64,000 nucleotides of DNA. Source: Dicyema japonicum (Eukaryota > Dicyemida > Rhombozoa > Dicyemidae). Numbering within the stretch: position 1 is the first letter of the stretch; every line of letters starts with the position of its first letter. The notes under the pieces are model-generated. The model worked only from the letters and a program-made list of their open reading frames with translations, did no database searches and was not told the origin of the DNA. The translations under genes were made by a program, and so were the position numbers. The DNA lies in NCBI GenBank assembly GCA_011109175.1, contig RDEW01000008.1:170393-234392 (forward strand). The letters run 5' to 3'. Shown here piece after piece: positions 1 through 10,710 of this stretch.

Positions 1-830
1 ACCCTAGATCCTCTAGCTATGTAACAATCCACCTTCTGATAAAATATTCTCTCGAGAAAGAAAAAAACACAACGATTATGATGATGGCGTTGATTCTTTT
101 TTTGAATCCGCTGGACTTAAACGAAATGTGAAAAATCTGCTACTAATGTACTCACAGAATAGATGTAGATAGAAATTCTTACACAGAATCGGATTTATTA
201 AGCTTGGAAGAGGATTGGTATCCATTATCAATAATTGAAGGATACATTACAATTCTTCCGAGACTGGAAAGATGTCGAATCATTGTTTGAAGAAATCAAG
301 GAATCAACGTGTGATAAAATCAAAGAAACACAATTGGCACAATCGTAGAATTCCTCAATCAAAGATATAAAGAATCCGCTGTTATGCATTTGGACTTACT
401 AAAGAGCTCCAGGAGAAATCTTGAATGGAACAAATACTGAGGAAGCAATTGCATGGAACTCTTCGAATGTCTGGATGAAACAACGTCGACTTTAGAGAAT
501 CATCTCAGTGGTTATCACGTGGGAACAATTCTCAAAAGATAGAAGAATTGTCGTTTCTTATAAAAGACCGTAATTTATTTTTAAACAATGGTGGCGGAAA
601 AGTGGCAATTCTGCAGGAAAAGTGTCGAACAGAGATTACCTGCGAAGACATAAAGAGGTAGTTAAAAACATACATCTGCACTTGTGTTGTCAATATATAA
701 TTAAGAAGACTAAGAGATTCAATACACACTTTGTACAGTCTATTGTTGCAATCGAGTCTGTAGAGATTTGAGTGGATACAACAATAGCCACAGATACGAA
801 GGTACAAAATAACAAATCGAACATATTTGT
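1..830 (+). pseudogene. R4/R2-like LINE remnant (group F), RT to endonuclease part
   Basis: Broken plus-strand frames resemble the part of an RLE-type LINE after the RT active site. One is 'FFESAGL' followed by a Lys-Ser-Ala-Thr motif near 105-150. Another is 'NRDYLRRHKEVVKNIHLHL' near 630-680. A third is 'VDTTIATDTKVQNNKSNI' near 770-830, which resembles the region before the PD motif of R4-type endonucleases. Stops and frameshifts are frequent, so it is dead. The matching copy is on the minus strand at 59560-60960. The family call rests on motif spacing only. Confidence 0.5.
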
Positions 831-1905
831 GTTCGATTGACTTGTGATGGATTGTCAGCAGATACTAAAACACTATTTAGATGCCTAAAGCTGGAATGTA
901 TGTGAAAGCTTATATGCAGACTGTCACGATTAAGAAGACAGCAGAAAGCATTCTTAACAATACAGAGATCAAATGGGAATTGCGAACGACTATGAGAAAA
1001 AAACTAGTACGAAGGACATGCTGTGAAGGATTCTGTTTGCTTGAAAGTCTGAATTGTCAAATTGAAGAAAGGAAAACCAAATCCATGACTGACAAAATTA
1101 TTTACTACTTACATAGAGCCTGAATGTGAGTTGGGAGAGCTCAAAGAAAAAAAAATTTATGATGCCCTCTCAAATGTATATGCAGAACTCTCCTCATCCC
1201 TCTTCTTATTATTATCGATACTGGAATGCAATAGCTGGTAGATCATATGATGAAGACCTATGTATTGGATCACATGAGAGAAACAGAAAAAAACCAAGAT
1301 GGTACACTGATCAAGAGGAATAACAAAATCGCTATTTGGTATGCAAATAAGGTCAAAATAGATAAACGGTCTCAATAAATCTATAGAAGTTTGTTTGCTT
1401 TATAATTCAAATCCAATCAAGGTTGGTAACGACTTTGGCGAAGTAACGAGTGTGGATCTCGGCATTCCACTATCACAGGAGTTAGAAAATTATAATTTAT
1501 TTATTGTGTATAGCAGGAGAACCCGGGCATCTTCGTGTCTGCGCTGATAAGTAAAACTTATCACTCCAAATCATATGATTACCTGAGCCATTAATGAAAC
1601 CAAGGGAATTACAATGTATTTCCATGATAACCAAAAGAATTCAACAATTACTACAATTTATCAAGAGGATAGAAAATGTAGCAAAGGCAAAATTCAAAAA
1701 ATTTCTCTTTTTATCTTTAATAGACTTTATTAACAAAGAAAGTAAATAGGGTATTAATTGGCTTCTTTAGCTTGTACTCTCCTCTGCGCTCTAAGACCCC
1801 TTTTATTATTTATTCTGTGCTGTTACATACGAGTAAATGATGGCATCCACTTTTAGGAAATTTGCCATCCTTTTCTCGGCTGCATCTCTGATCGACATTA
1901 ATAAA
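829..1905. other. Segment present only in the left arm
   Basis: In the right arm the flanks join directly: the sequence 'aacaaatcga' runs straight into 'aaatcttaatctg'. In the left arm about 1.08 kb lies between them. It is either an insertion here or a deletion in the right arm. Its right part (about 1757-1900) is a pogo-transposon fragment. The rest has only short broken frames in which I recognise nothing. Confidence 0.6.
1757..1900 (-). pseudogene. pogo/Tigger transposase fragment
   Basis: The reverse complement matches the segment just after the N-terminal helix-turn-helix of the pogo-like element at 47655-47800. Shared stretches include those encoding the 'MSIRDAAEK' region and the run after it. 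It is a short dead fragment inside the arm-specific segment. Confidence 0.6.
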
Positions 1906-2199
1906 AAATCTTAATCTGACTTCTTATTGAGTCATTTGCGCAAGGAAATCTTAATATCAAAAAATAAACATAAAATTTATAGATAAAAATTACAAGTCAT
2001 GTTAATCATACTTCGGACATTGTATTTGTCAATAAAACAAACTTTAATAGAATATTCATTCTATTTGTTATCTATCCGCGTATAGATATTATTTATTTCC
2101 TTTTTAGCTCCTGAGTTCTTTCGACAAAACCCGTCTTATTCCTGTATGAAACAATCATCGACTCTAAAGTTTTACGTATAACCAATGATTGAATATACG

Positions 2200-2600
2200 T
2201 ATAGGTTTTTTCGCTTATGTTTAGAGATCTGGAATGTTCTCACGAATGTGAGCTTACCAATCCATCCCAAGTTAGTACTATTGAGACAATCCTCACTTTA
2301 GCATGGTGTATTGATTCCAGTTCTTTCGACAAAAGATCATACTTTCTTAATTTTTCGAATTTTACTTGTTGGTAATTTTGATCGATTTAACTAAACAGTA
2401 TTTGATTTTTTTGTCGTAGATAAATAAATCAGGCTCGTTGTGTTCAATGTTGATAAAAATATCAACCCTTATTTCTACCGAATCACTCATCATAATTGTT
2501 TGCACTAAGTGGGTTTTTAATCTCTTTTCGTTTTTGAGACAGTATTCTTTGCAAAAATAGAAGTGAAGGCACCGTACGACTTAATTGTGTCTTCTGACGT
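2200..2600 (-). pseudogene. Restriction-like endonuclease fragment of group F LINE
   Basis: This is the left-arm counterpart of the plus-strand fragment at 58960-59395. The reading that encodes 'INIEHNEPDLFIYDKKK' in the right arm lies here on the minus strand near 2430-2480, with substitutions. It is head-to-head with the other group F fragment of this arm, so two truncated LINE pieces in opposite orientation were already present before the arm duplicated. Confidence 0.5.
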
Positions 2601-2689
2601 AATATCCATGCAATATTTGCCACATAATTAAAATATATTTAAATTCTAAATTTTTTAATTATTGTGAATCTTATGGTATCTCCCCTACA

Positions 2690-2975
2690 CATTTCTTTTA
2701 TTCAAGAATACAATGCAGTTGTTTATTACCCTCAAAAGACACAATATCCAGCTGATGCATCTGAATCGGAAAGACGAAAAATCAGAAGATCCAATAATTT
2801 AAGAATGATTGAATACCAATTATTTTTAGCAAGAATCTGATGGCTTAATCAAGCACGTTGTTTGTGAATTTGAGATTAAAAAAATTAATTAAATTTTAAT
2901 CAAAGAACATTCTGATGGACACCCTGGAATCAATAAGATTCTGACTCTTTTGTCAAAAAAACGTGGGATTTAAAA
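2690..2975 (+). pseudogene. Integrase zinc-binding (H2C2) domain remnant
   Basis: The conceptual translation contains 'YPADASESERRKIRRS' followed some 50 codons later by 'IKEHSDGHPGINKILTLLS'. This order is typical of the linker and H2C2 domain of Ty3/Gypsy or Ginger-type integrases (pattern H..GHPGI.KTL). The frame is broken, and the catalytic core and LTRs are not seen. Its inverted copy is at 58480-58780. Whether it comes from a Gypsy element or a Ginger transposon cannot be decided here. Confidence 0.5.
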
Positions 2976-3231
2976 AATCAACTATCATTGATTTTATTTC
3001 AAACTTAGTTCTTGTTCTGGATTCAATTCCATGACTTGTGGGGTTGTGTTGTATTTAGTATATGTCACCGTATGTTGGAGGAATCCGCCGTTGAATGAAT
3101 TTTTTCAATTTTTTCAATTTTTTATTAAACTTAGAAAAAATATACATTAATAATTTAATAAAAAATATTAGAAAATACAATTTAAGGAGAATCAACATAA
3201 CCAACATATTACATATCACTATCGATTAGTA

Positions 3232-3480
3232 CAGGCGTGTCAAACACGCGGCTCTCGACAAGCGGCCCTCAGTAGACCTTGACTAGCACTAGTGCGACCA
3301 GATTTAATGGGTATGAACCACAAAAAATCATTAATTCAAAATGATATTGCGATGGTAATTTCAAAAACATCAAAAATTATTTGTCCAGATATCGCCTACT
3401 TGTTTAAAGTTATTTCATTAACCAGAATCGTCTTTGAATTATCCAGAAACGTCTCAAACACATTAATGAAATGTCTTTGA
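3232..3480 (+). pseudogene. hAT-like transposon end with transposase fragment
   Basis: From 3232 the sequence 'caggcgtgtcaaac', followed by GCGGCCC-type sequence, resembles hAT terminal inverted repeats. It leads into a 62-codon frame (3292-3477) containing 'KIICPDIAYLFKVISLTR', which resembles the ICP..F..ISLS region of ZBED/GTF2IRD2-type hAT proteins. No second terminal repeat was found. The right-arm copy is 57973-58229 on the minus strand. Confidence 0.4.
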
Positions 3481-3731
3481 ACTTGAACAATTGTGCGATA
3501 ATACCCAAACTGATTGTTCGCTCGAGTTCAAATGCACCTAGAGGCATAAGTGATTAATTTATCTTACATACTGCACAGGTCTCCTTTACCTCAACTTTTC
3601 AAGATGTTCTTCGTTCTGTTACTAATGATACACCACACTTCAATTATAGATATAATTATTAATTAATTTATTTTATTTGTTTTAAAAATTGTTTTAAATT
3701 ATGGCGAACCTATCGATAAATTATTGCATTA

Positions 3732-4556
3732 CAGTCCGACCCCGAATGGGGCAGACCCCAGGGGTGGGCACCCCCGCATTTTGGGGCATTTTTTTTGGCC
3801 AACATTTTGCAGAGTAAAATAGAAAATCGATAAAAATATGGAAATTTTGGGGCACTATAAAATTGTGGGGAATGAAATTATAAGTAAATAAAATTATATT
3901 TTATTAATAAATATATAATTTTAATTTACATGTTTATTTACATTTTTGTTGTGAATGGTTATCAACTACGAAACAAAATTAACGATTGCTAAATTGATAT
4001 TGAAGAACAAATTATCTGAAAAGACAGATAATTAAAAAATACAAAACTAGTAAAGGCATGATTTCGCGAATAAAAAAAACAATTGTACCTTTTCTTGAAT
4101 AAGGAACTGTAAACTCGGATCCTATGCCTTATTGTGAAATATCTAAATTCGATGATCAAGTTTTTGAATATCAGGTCCTTTCATAAAGAAAGAAATGATC
4201 AACAATGCCGTAAACGAAACATTGAATGGAGAAAGTGACGAATTCGTTAATAATATTTACAACGAAGGTTAGAAAACGATAACATGGAAACAATTCTAAG
4301 AGAAACGCAAGATTCTCTTGATCAGTTAGAGAAGAAATTTTTTACATATCTCCTGAAATACTCAAAGAATTTTACGATTTTCGACTTAATTTTATGAAAA
4401 ATGTAAAAAGTAAAAGGATTAACTGGGGATAAATTAACTGATTATTTTTCTAAAATTGATTTTTGATGTTTAAAATCTCTGTTTTATTAAACCCCTGTTT
4501 TGGGGGCACCGCCGATTTTTTGGGGCACTTGTTGCCCCGATTTCTGTGTCGGACTG
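3732..4556 (+). mobile_element. TA-flanked MITE (825 bp) with an empty site in the other arm
   Basis: The ends are inverted repeats: 'CAGTCCGACcccgaatgggg' on the left, and the reverse complement of the right end starts CAGTCCGACacagaaatcgggg. TA dinucleotides flank it (3730-3731 and 4557-4558). The inverted-repeat partner at about 54685-54710 lacks the element and keeps a single TA in 'gcattatttggcg'. This defines both boundaries and the TA target duplication, as in Tc1/mariner/pogo elements. No transposase is readable, so it is non-autonomous. Confidence 0.9.
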
Positions 4557-4558
4557 TA

Positions 4559-5450
4559 TTTGGCGTGTATTTTGAAACGTGAGAAGAGTTGTTCAGGATT
4601 CTCGACCCCGCCGGACTCGTCCTCACCTTTTCGGTCAGGGATCACTTAGTTAGATGAGAACTTTTATTTCTTTCTCTTTGACCCAGTGATCCTGAGGGTA
4701 ATAATAATAATTTTTAGACGTTGTTGTAGTTTCCTTGCTTGTTCTACATTTTATTGTCTTTTTCCTGTTGTACTGTAATATATTTTCTTTTATATTATAT
4801 TAATGGATAATCAAGCAGTGTGAACACTGTTATTAAAATGTCTAAAATATATATATTTTGATAACCTATAAATATGGATTATTCTCCACTATTTTGATTT
4901 TTTAAAATTATTGCCCAATTTTTTCTATCACTATTTTGAAATTTTATTGTAATTTTTTAGAAAATTAGCATGAATGCAAAAAAATTATGAGGATTCTTTG
5001 CTCTTCCGTACTTTGCTATGTTATTTCTTGACAAGTTTTGTTTATTTCACGGTTCTTGAATTCCGTCGCTTTTATTCTGAATCCATTAAAATCAGCGGCA
5101 TATGAATTAAGAAAACTTCGATGAAATTTTATTAGAATTCTTTTTTTTAAATCGGATTCATTAATTTTTAGGATTTTGTTTATTGCTCATATTGACATGT
5201 TGAATATTTTACTTAATTGTGTTTGCGTAATGTTTTTATTTTTTTATATTAAAAACTTCGAGCTTTTTTTTGAAAACTATATGTTCTTCGATTGTTTTTT
5301 GCATTATTTTTACGTGCACACATCAAGCAAAATTCAAATAAATAGTTTTCGTTAATATTATTTTCGTGAAAAATTGATTTTCTTAAGATTTTAGTAATTT
5401 ATAAAAAAAAATTCGTCAATCCAAATTGAACGAAAATTTTGCCAAATAGT
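4559..5450 (+). other. Inner part of left arm, LINE-tail-like sequence
   Basis: This is the reverse complement of about 53795-54710. Near 4640-4710 it carries a 'tttctttctc...gatcctgagggtaataataataa' stretch resembling LINE 3' ends seen elsewhere in the window (for example 19320-19360). The rest is AT-rich with no recognisable gene. Confidence 0.5.
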
Positions 5451-5776
5451 TAATAAACAGAAATATACAGCGGCCACCTTGACTGCGTGGTTATTTCTGT
5501 TAAGATGGTGAGCCAGATTCGCTCAAATGGCCATTTGTTGAAATAAATTATATGACGATCCGTTGAGGAAGCTCGAGAACTAGCATCAAATCATTTGCTT
5601 AAAAAAATTTATTAGTATAGTTACAGACACTAAGAAAATGGTTAGGGTGTCCAATGAAGAATACATATTTGCTTCTAATCAACTAGTAGAAGTGGCATGT
5701 TCAACATGTAGATGCTCTGGAAAGAAGTGACTGATTCAAGTATAGACATGGATTGAAGATCGATTGGTGGTACTGT
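5450..5776. other. No gene seen
   Basis: AT-rich unique sequence between the left arm and the 21-bp minisatellite. No coding, RNA or repeat signal was recognised. Confidence 0.5.
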
Positions 5777-5990
5777 GAGGCTATTGGTCGGGAAAGTTAA
5801 GTTAATGGTCAGGAAAGTGACGCTTTGTCAAAAAAGTGACGCTATTGGTCAGGAAAGTGACTCTATTGGTCGGGAAAGTGACGTTAATAGTCAGGAAAGT
5901 GACGCTATTGGTCAGGAAAGTGACGCGATTGGTCAAGAAAGTGACGCTATTGACCAGGAAAGTGACGTTAATGACCAGGAAACCCCATAT
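5777..5990 (+). repeat. 21-bp minisatellite, about ten units
   Basis: About ten imperfect copies of a 21-bp unit with consensus 'gctattggtcaggaaagtgac'. One unit is about two bases short. Because 21 is a multiple of three, both strands stay open through the array, giving heptad repeats ESDAIGQ on plus and NSVTFLT on minus. I regard the frames as by-products: there is no start context, partner exon or conserved flanking domain. Confidence 0.85.
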
Positions 5991-5999
5991 ATAATTTAA

Positions 6000-6529
6000 A
6001 AATTTTTTAATATGGACAACCATATTAATAAAATTTATTATACACGTTATGATTGTGTCTCTAGTGGGGCAATGTTGCTTTTGTATTTCTTTATATTAAT
6101 ATTTCTTCATAATTTAAAGTGGTAGATTTATCAAACTATTATCAAATAATCCTTTGATACCTCATTTCATTACAGTGCTTTTAATTATGAAGAATTTATA
6201 TAGAACGTACTGATATATTTTAAATTTTGTCAATTCTCTCCCATTTTGAGTTTGTAAATTGTGATTGGTCCAAAAAATGAAGATAAATATTACAAACAAC
6301 ACTGCCCTATTCCTTGAAACATCATTGTGATACCAAGCAAAACTATTTTTCCGCGTTTGTTCTAATTATTATATGTATTTGCTCCAATTTATTTTATTAT
6401 CGTTCGCGTTTGTTCTAATTTATTCTATAAATTTCTTATTTCTTCTTATATCCACGATTGCTTTCCTCCACAAGTTGAAATGTTGGGATAAACATGTTAA
6501 GGATACATTTCAATGTTTTATATGATCCT
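6000..6529. other. No gene seen
   Basis: AT-rich intergenic sequence in which I recognise no element or gene. Confidence 0.5.
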
Positions 6530-6714
6530 TTAATTTACCCATTGCTTTATTATACGGGCCTTGATATCCTTGGAGACACTCTTTACTGCGGAAGATCGTT
6601 TATTCATTTTGGAGTCTTAATTTTGTTTTATATTATTATAACGAAAGTACATTTCTGTGACATTATTAGCTTTATCCTCCAATTCACATCATCTTGCTTT
6701 TCACTACTTGCCAT
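6530..6714 (-). CDS. Hypothetical small protein, one 35-nt intron proposed
   Basis: On the minus strand an ATG at 6714 opens 'MASSEKQDDVNWRIKLIMSQ'. A GT...AG segment of 35 nt then leads into 'SKMNKRSSAVKSVSKDIKARII' and a stop at 6530-6532, giving roughly 50 residues rich in Lys and Ser. Intron size and residue composition fit the better-supported genes of this window. No family is recognised. It could equally be the N-terminus of a dead transposase. Low confidence. Confidence 0.2.
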
Positions 6715-6984
6715 ATTCAGTGGAGATTACGTCAGAATGAGCATGATCCGTTAAAATTATTCGCAAGGTTGATTCCTATGAAATTGAGGGAATTATATTC
6801 TACAAAATTTCTATTATTTCAAAAATAATGTTAACTGGTGGATGGGAAAAGTTTCGCAATATAAAAAAATTTCATCATTCGAACAGTGACTATTTCATAC
6901 AATTCCAATACATTCCAAATAATAGAAAGAAGCTGACTGATGGCTCAATTAATTGTTTAATGCCAGCAGAAATATATTTTGATT

Positions 6985-7560
6985 ATTCCTAGTTTTCTTG
7001 AGTAACTTCGGAGATGCAGTCGATTAAATTAAAATTTATTTCTTGTCGCATGTCATAACTTCTCTCATAACTTTCAAACCATCCTTGGAAGCCATAAATC
7101 AAGAATGGTTCTATACAAGCTGTATACACATAAAGAAAAGTTTCCGGACTCAATTGAAAACGTAGAAGAGATTTCAACATTGCCGTAGCTTTTTTTCTTC
7201 ATTTTCTTGATATAATTAATGAACGAGCCCTTTAAGTTCACACGAACACCAGATATTGTGACTGTTCCATGCATTTGATCGCTCCAGTATCAATAAAAAA
7301 TCTTTGATTTGTTCTTGTAATTCACAATCCATGAAGCAGTACATTTTTTCAAGAGATAAAGATAAACCTTCATCTCGGCATCAACATTTAAATTATTTCT
7401 ACATGTGTCGAAACACGTTTCCAGGAAATCGATCTATTAATACTAAGATCGAGCAAAAGAATATCATCGGCATGTATTAACATTTTCGAATTTAGGTGTT
7501 CAAACTTCGGGATGTCACACATAAAGCAATTGAATAAATAGAGTATTCGCTAACCAACGC
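6985..7560 (-). pseudogene. Group E LINE fragment (RT palm to C-terminal domain)
   Basis: Minus-strand translation gives 'KMLIHADDILLLDLS' near 7440-7490 (RT motif with the catalytic Asp pair) and 'YTACIEPFLIYGFQGWFESYE' near 7070-7130 (the P.LIYG...W motif after the RT domain). It matches the better preserved copy at 40905-42640, where the motif reads 'MIYADDILILDSSL'. Frames are broken and the 5' part is missing. Confidence 0.65.
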
Positions 7561-7687
7561 TTTAGCGTTTGATTTTAGCGTTCCACCTGCCCTTGTGATT
7601 GAGGGTGTCTTGGTCTCGCCGTTATCCCCCGATCACATAATAATGTTGAAACTTCAGTGTTACAAAACTCTTTTTCAACCTTTTATT

Positions 7688-7860
7688 ACGCTTAATCGCT
7701 TTATTGACTCAAAATAATTTTTTTTGTTTTTGAAGAAACAAGGGACCGATTTTTCGACCTCGTCTATTTTCGACCCTTTTCACGCTTAATCGATTTATTG
7801 ACTCAAAATAATTTTTTTTGTTTTTAAGGAAAGAACATGGGACCGATATTTGGAAGCAAA
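7688..7860. repeat. Tandem duplication, period 94 bp
   Basis: The sequence starting 'acgcttaatcgctttattga' at 7688 recurs at 7782 with few changes over about 75 bases, including the T-rich tract and the 'gggaccgat' that follows. Two units only. Confidence 0.75.
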
Positions 7861-7939
7861 ATTTAGTGGTTGTTAATGTTTTCAAGTGATAAATTTGTCG
7901 GACAGTATCAACAGCCCGGACGCTATCACATACGACATT

Positions 7940-8210
7940 TATTAACCCCGGATACACCTAGAAAGAAGTTAAATTAAACAATTAATTAATAAGATGCCCA
8001 TACTTGCAGTTGTGGAAAACCTTCCAGTGGAGTGGGGGAGAACAAATGAAAGCAAATTTCATATCATTTTTGATGCGCAACGCCGGTCGGAAGTCGCCTT
8101 CAAATAGTTTGCGGTTCACTCTCTCCAAGTTTGTCCGGACCATTCAAATAAACCGGAGGATTGGAAATCAGAATGTCTTGATTTCATTACTTCCGTCTTG
8201 GTAAGAGAAT
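7940..8210 (-). mobile_element. LINE-related 3' end or short non-autonomous element
   Basis: On the minus strand this ends 'ttctaggtgtatccggggttaataaa', the same 3' terminus as 17495-17540 and a variant of the group A LINE ends at 19335-19355 and 44860-44880. It shares with 17360-17430 a segment containing 'ctcccccactccactgga'. Two copies of a short element with a LINE-like tail suggest a non-autonomous family mobilised by the LINE (inference). Confidence 0.5.
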
Positions 8211-8589
8211 GCACATAGGAAACCTGGATGTTCTTCATTTTTGAAGAAAGGGAGTTCCCAAGTGAGCATGTAGTGTCCAGTTCTTGAGTGTAATTAATTT
8301 TTAAATATTGAGTTTGTGGTAGTAGGAAAATTTGAATATGTAATTTATTAAAATTTTATAATATGCCGGCAATTATGAATGTAATTCCTATGTAATTGTT
8401 CGTATTAATAAGTTTTACGTCAGTTATGAGTTATAATAATAATTGATTTTATTCATCATTTTATATTTACATATTATTTATCTACAAGTCAGTGAACGCT
8501 CACTCACTAGCCATTAACAAATTAATAGCACAGTAATGGAAATATGTGAATTTGTAAACCAGTAAGTGTCGATCCTTTTGGGGGAATTA

Positions 8590-8875
8590 AACTCGAAAGA
8601 TACCTCGTTTGGTTGTCGGGGACGAACAGAGACTGCATTGTTTTGAAGGATATGTTTGCGTCTTCTGGGCTTTCCGTTGTGACGTCCTCGATTCTGAATC
8701 ACTTCTAAGTCACTATTCTCCATATGGGAATGGAGTTAATATCGGAATCTGTTCATCAATTTTTGGTGATATTAGTAGTGATCATCTACCAATCCTTTGT
8801 AAACTCAGCCTAACTCCTTTACAGATCAAGTCTGCTCCAGTAGGCTATGATCTGACTAGTATAAACTGCGACCAT
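8590..8875 (+). pseudogene. LINE apurinic-type endonuclease fragment (group A)
   Basis: The plus frame ends with 'NIGICSSIFGDISSDHLPI' and 'LCKLSL'. The SSDHLPI motif is the C-terminal active-site block (SDH) of the APE-type endonuclease of non-LTR retrotransposons. There is no start and the sequence stops at 8877. It is a short dead fragment. Confidence 0.6.
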
Positions 8876-8987
8876 TAACAAAAAAGGATTGCTATATATT
8901 TGGAACGTTTTGGGAATTTTTGTAATCCGAAAATTTGTATGTCACAATGTACAGTGAATTCCCTCTAATTGGCCAATTCTCAAATAA

Positions 8988-9250
8988 CAGGACACACACT
9001 TTATTTAAGTAAAGAACAGTTAATTTTAACTAATCCTAGAATCAAAGAATGATCCTCACTTCTTTTTTCCTTTTTCTTGTGTGTAGGTCCTTTCTAGACA
9101 ATCCAGTTCCGCAGTGAGCATCCTCTGATGACGGCGTCAATCTTCAAACCCTTTTAGCGGAACCTTCCACCAGGTGAACAGCAGCGAGAATCGAACCCGT
9201 AATTTAAGTCACTTTAGCCCGACACCTAACCACTATGCCACCCGGCTCGT
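8988..9250 (-). mobile_element. tRNA-derived SINE
   Basis: The minus strand starts with a tRNA-like head: 'ggcatagtggttagg' as A box and 'gggttcgattctcgc' as B box. A body shared with 32495-32812 follows, including the 'gttcacctggtggaaggttc' and 'actgcggaactggattgtct' blocks. It ends with 'acttaaataaagtgtgtgtc'. Internal Pol III promoter boxes plus repetition define a SINE. Confidence 0.85.
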
Positions 9251-9596
9251 CCATATTGAAATCATCTAAAATTATATTCCTTCAAAAAGAGATGCAAATC
9301 GTCAAAATTTCCTGAGCTTGATACTATGATATTAGAATGGATGGATTTGATGGATTCTAATGGTATTTTTAATTTGTTTATGTTGCTGAAAATTTATCAA
9401 TTAGTGATTTCAAGAATTCTAAAAAAATTTATTACATAATTAAAAAAGACATGGTTTTTGAATAAAGAAATGATAACTGACACAGACCTGACCTAAAAGG
9501 ATTTGAGAAGACTTTTAAGAAATTTCCAAACATTATAAAGAAGGCGAAAATTACAATATGGACGAGATAGGGCTTTATCATAAACTGATTACCTCC

Positions 9597-10590
9597 ATAT
9601 AATAATAATAACACCAGAGACCACGGTTACACAAACTAACTAATCACTTGATCCCAGCACGTTCTAGCAGAGACCTCGTCTTAGCCCGATGCTCCTCCCT
9701 CGTCCCTACACAAGCACGTATTGGTCGAGTGACTGGAACTTCGCAGTCACGACGGCGTGTTCCGTGGTTCATTCTTATCAAGGCTTCAAAAGGCATTAGT
9801 GGTTGGAGTTCTACAGGAATCCAGCGTACCGTGAATTTGGAGGCTCTTCTCTGGCTAGCCTCGATCTTCAAGACATTCGTCCAAGAGATCAGTGGACCCC
9901 ATATACCACATGCATAAGAGATGCATGGTTCTATGAATTGTTTATATATATTGCTCAAAACAGAATGCTTTCCGATCTTCCATAAGCATGTGAGACATTT
10001 CAGAACATTAGTTTTCTTTCGCATTTCGTAATTACGTTTTCAACATGGGGAGCGAATGACATATGTATGTCAAAAGTCACCCCAAGAATCCTTTGGGATT
10101 TTCTGAAAGGAATAGCTTCCTTGATTGTTTTCCTTCAGTTCGACCGTCCGTCTTCCCAGTCTCTTGTCTGAAGTAAATAGGGTTGTGACGGACTTTTCGC
10201 TGCTAGTAGTTAGGCGATTCTTCGATAGCCATTTGTCAAGACGGTACATATTTTCTTGCAATTTCGAGATGGCAATTTGGATGTCCTGATCGCGTGACGC
10301 AATGACGATGTCGTCGGCATAAGTTAGAATAACATCATTTTTGGAGTCTGGAGTAGGGAGGTTGAATAAAACTGGAGACAAAAAGGATCCTTGGGGAACC
10401 CCATTAGGGAGAAGCCGTGAAATAGATTTTGACTGTCAAATGCAGACGCGTCCGCTCCGACCACTAAGGAAGTTAGCTAGCCAGAGTTTGAGCTTTCCAG
10501 GGATCTTTGTTGGTAAATTTTCCAAGTAAGAATTCTCCTTGACACAGAGTAGAAAGCCTTGTGGACGTCTATAAATTGGCTTTAAACTGA
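9597..10590 (-). pseudogene. Group A LINE, 5'-truncated RT and C-terminal domain
   Basis: Minus-strand reading: 'GKLKLWLANFLSGRSGR' (RT, near 10440-10500), 'NGVPQGSFLSPVLFN' (10360-10400), 'VILTYADDIVIASRD' (10290-10330, catalytic YADD), then after a frame break 'IEPCISYACGIWGP' and a C-terminal stretch ending at 9644. The tail contains TAA/ATT repeats at 9597-9613. It is related to 18277-19312 but with a different 3' end, so it may be a subfamily. Stop codons and a frameshift near 10070 kill it. Confidence 0.75.
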
Positions 10591-10710
10591 TTATTTTGAT
10601 AAAAAATAATATTTTACTTTAGTGGTTTTATAAATAAATTTTTTTTAATTTCCCAAATTGGCCGAATATAGTTCAGGAACAATTTTGGGCCAATTTAAGG
10701 GACTTGACTG

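Larger units (their letters stand above)
1..5450 (+). repeat. Left arm of a long inverted repeat
   Basis: The first base pairs with 60401, and the sequence runs as the reverse complement of 57754-60401 and then of about 53795-54710. Both inverted copies carry the same LINE, integrase and hAT remnants. Blocks private to this arm are about 829-1905 (with a pogo fragment) and the TA-flanked element 3732-4556. The arm may continue to the left of the window, because the partner sequence continues past 60401. The inner edge is near 5450, where homology stops inside an AT-rich tract. Base differences and private insertions argue that this is a real old duplication and not an assembly fold-back. Confidence 0.85.
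8952..10710. mobile_element. TA-flanked MITE-like element hosting a SINE and a LINE
   Basis: The left end 'CAGTGAATTCCCTCTAATTGG' and the reverse complement of the right end (CAGTCAAGTCCCTTAAATTGG) form imperfect terminal repeats. Each abuts a TA (8950-8951 and 10711-10712). Between them lie a SINE (about 8988-9250) and a truncated group A LINE (9597-10590), which leaves only a few hundred bases of element sequence. I infer a pogo/Tc1-type non-autonomous element that served as a landing site. There is no empty-site control. Confidence 0.45.

Noticed and set aside
2690-2975. Complete LTR retrotransposon
   Set aside because: Only an integrase zinc-binding remnant is seen; no protease, RT, RNase H, LTR or primer site nearby.
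5775-5999. 74-codon plus frame and 73-codon minus frame over a repeat array
   Set aside because: Both are by-products of a 21-bp tandem repeat; no start context, domain or partner exon.
6494-6754. 86-codon hydrophobic plus frame
   Set aside because: AT-rich chance frame; the opposite strand gives a more protein-like reading with a small intron.
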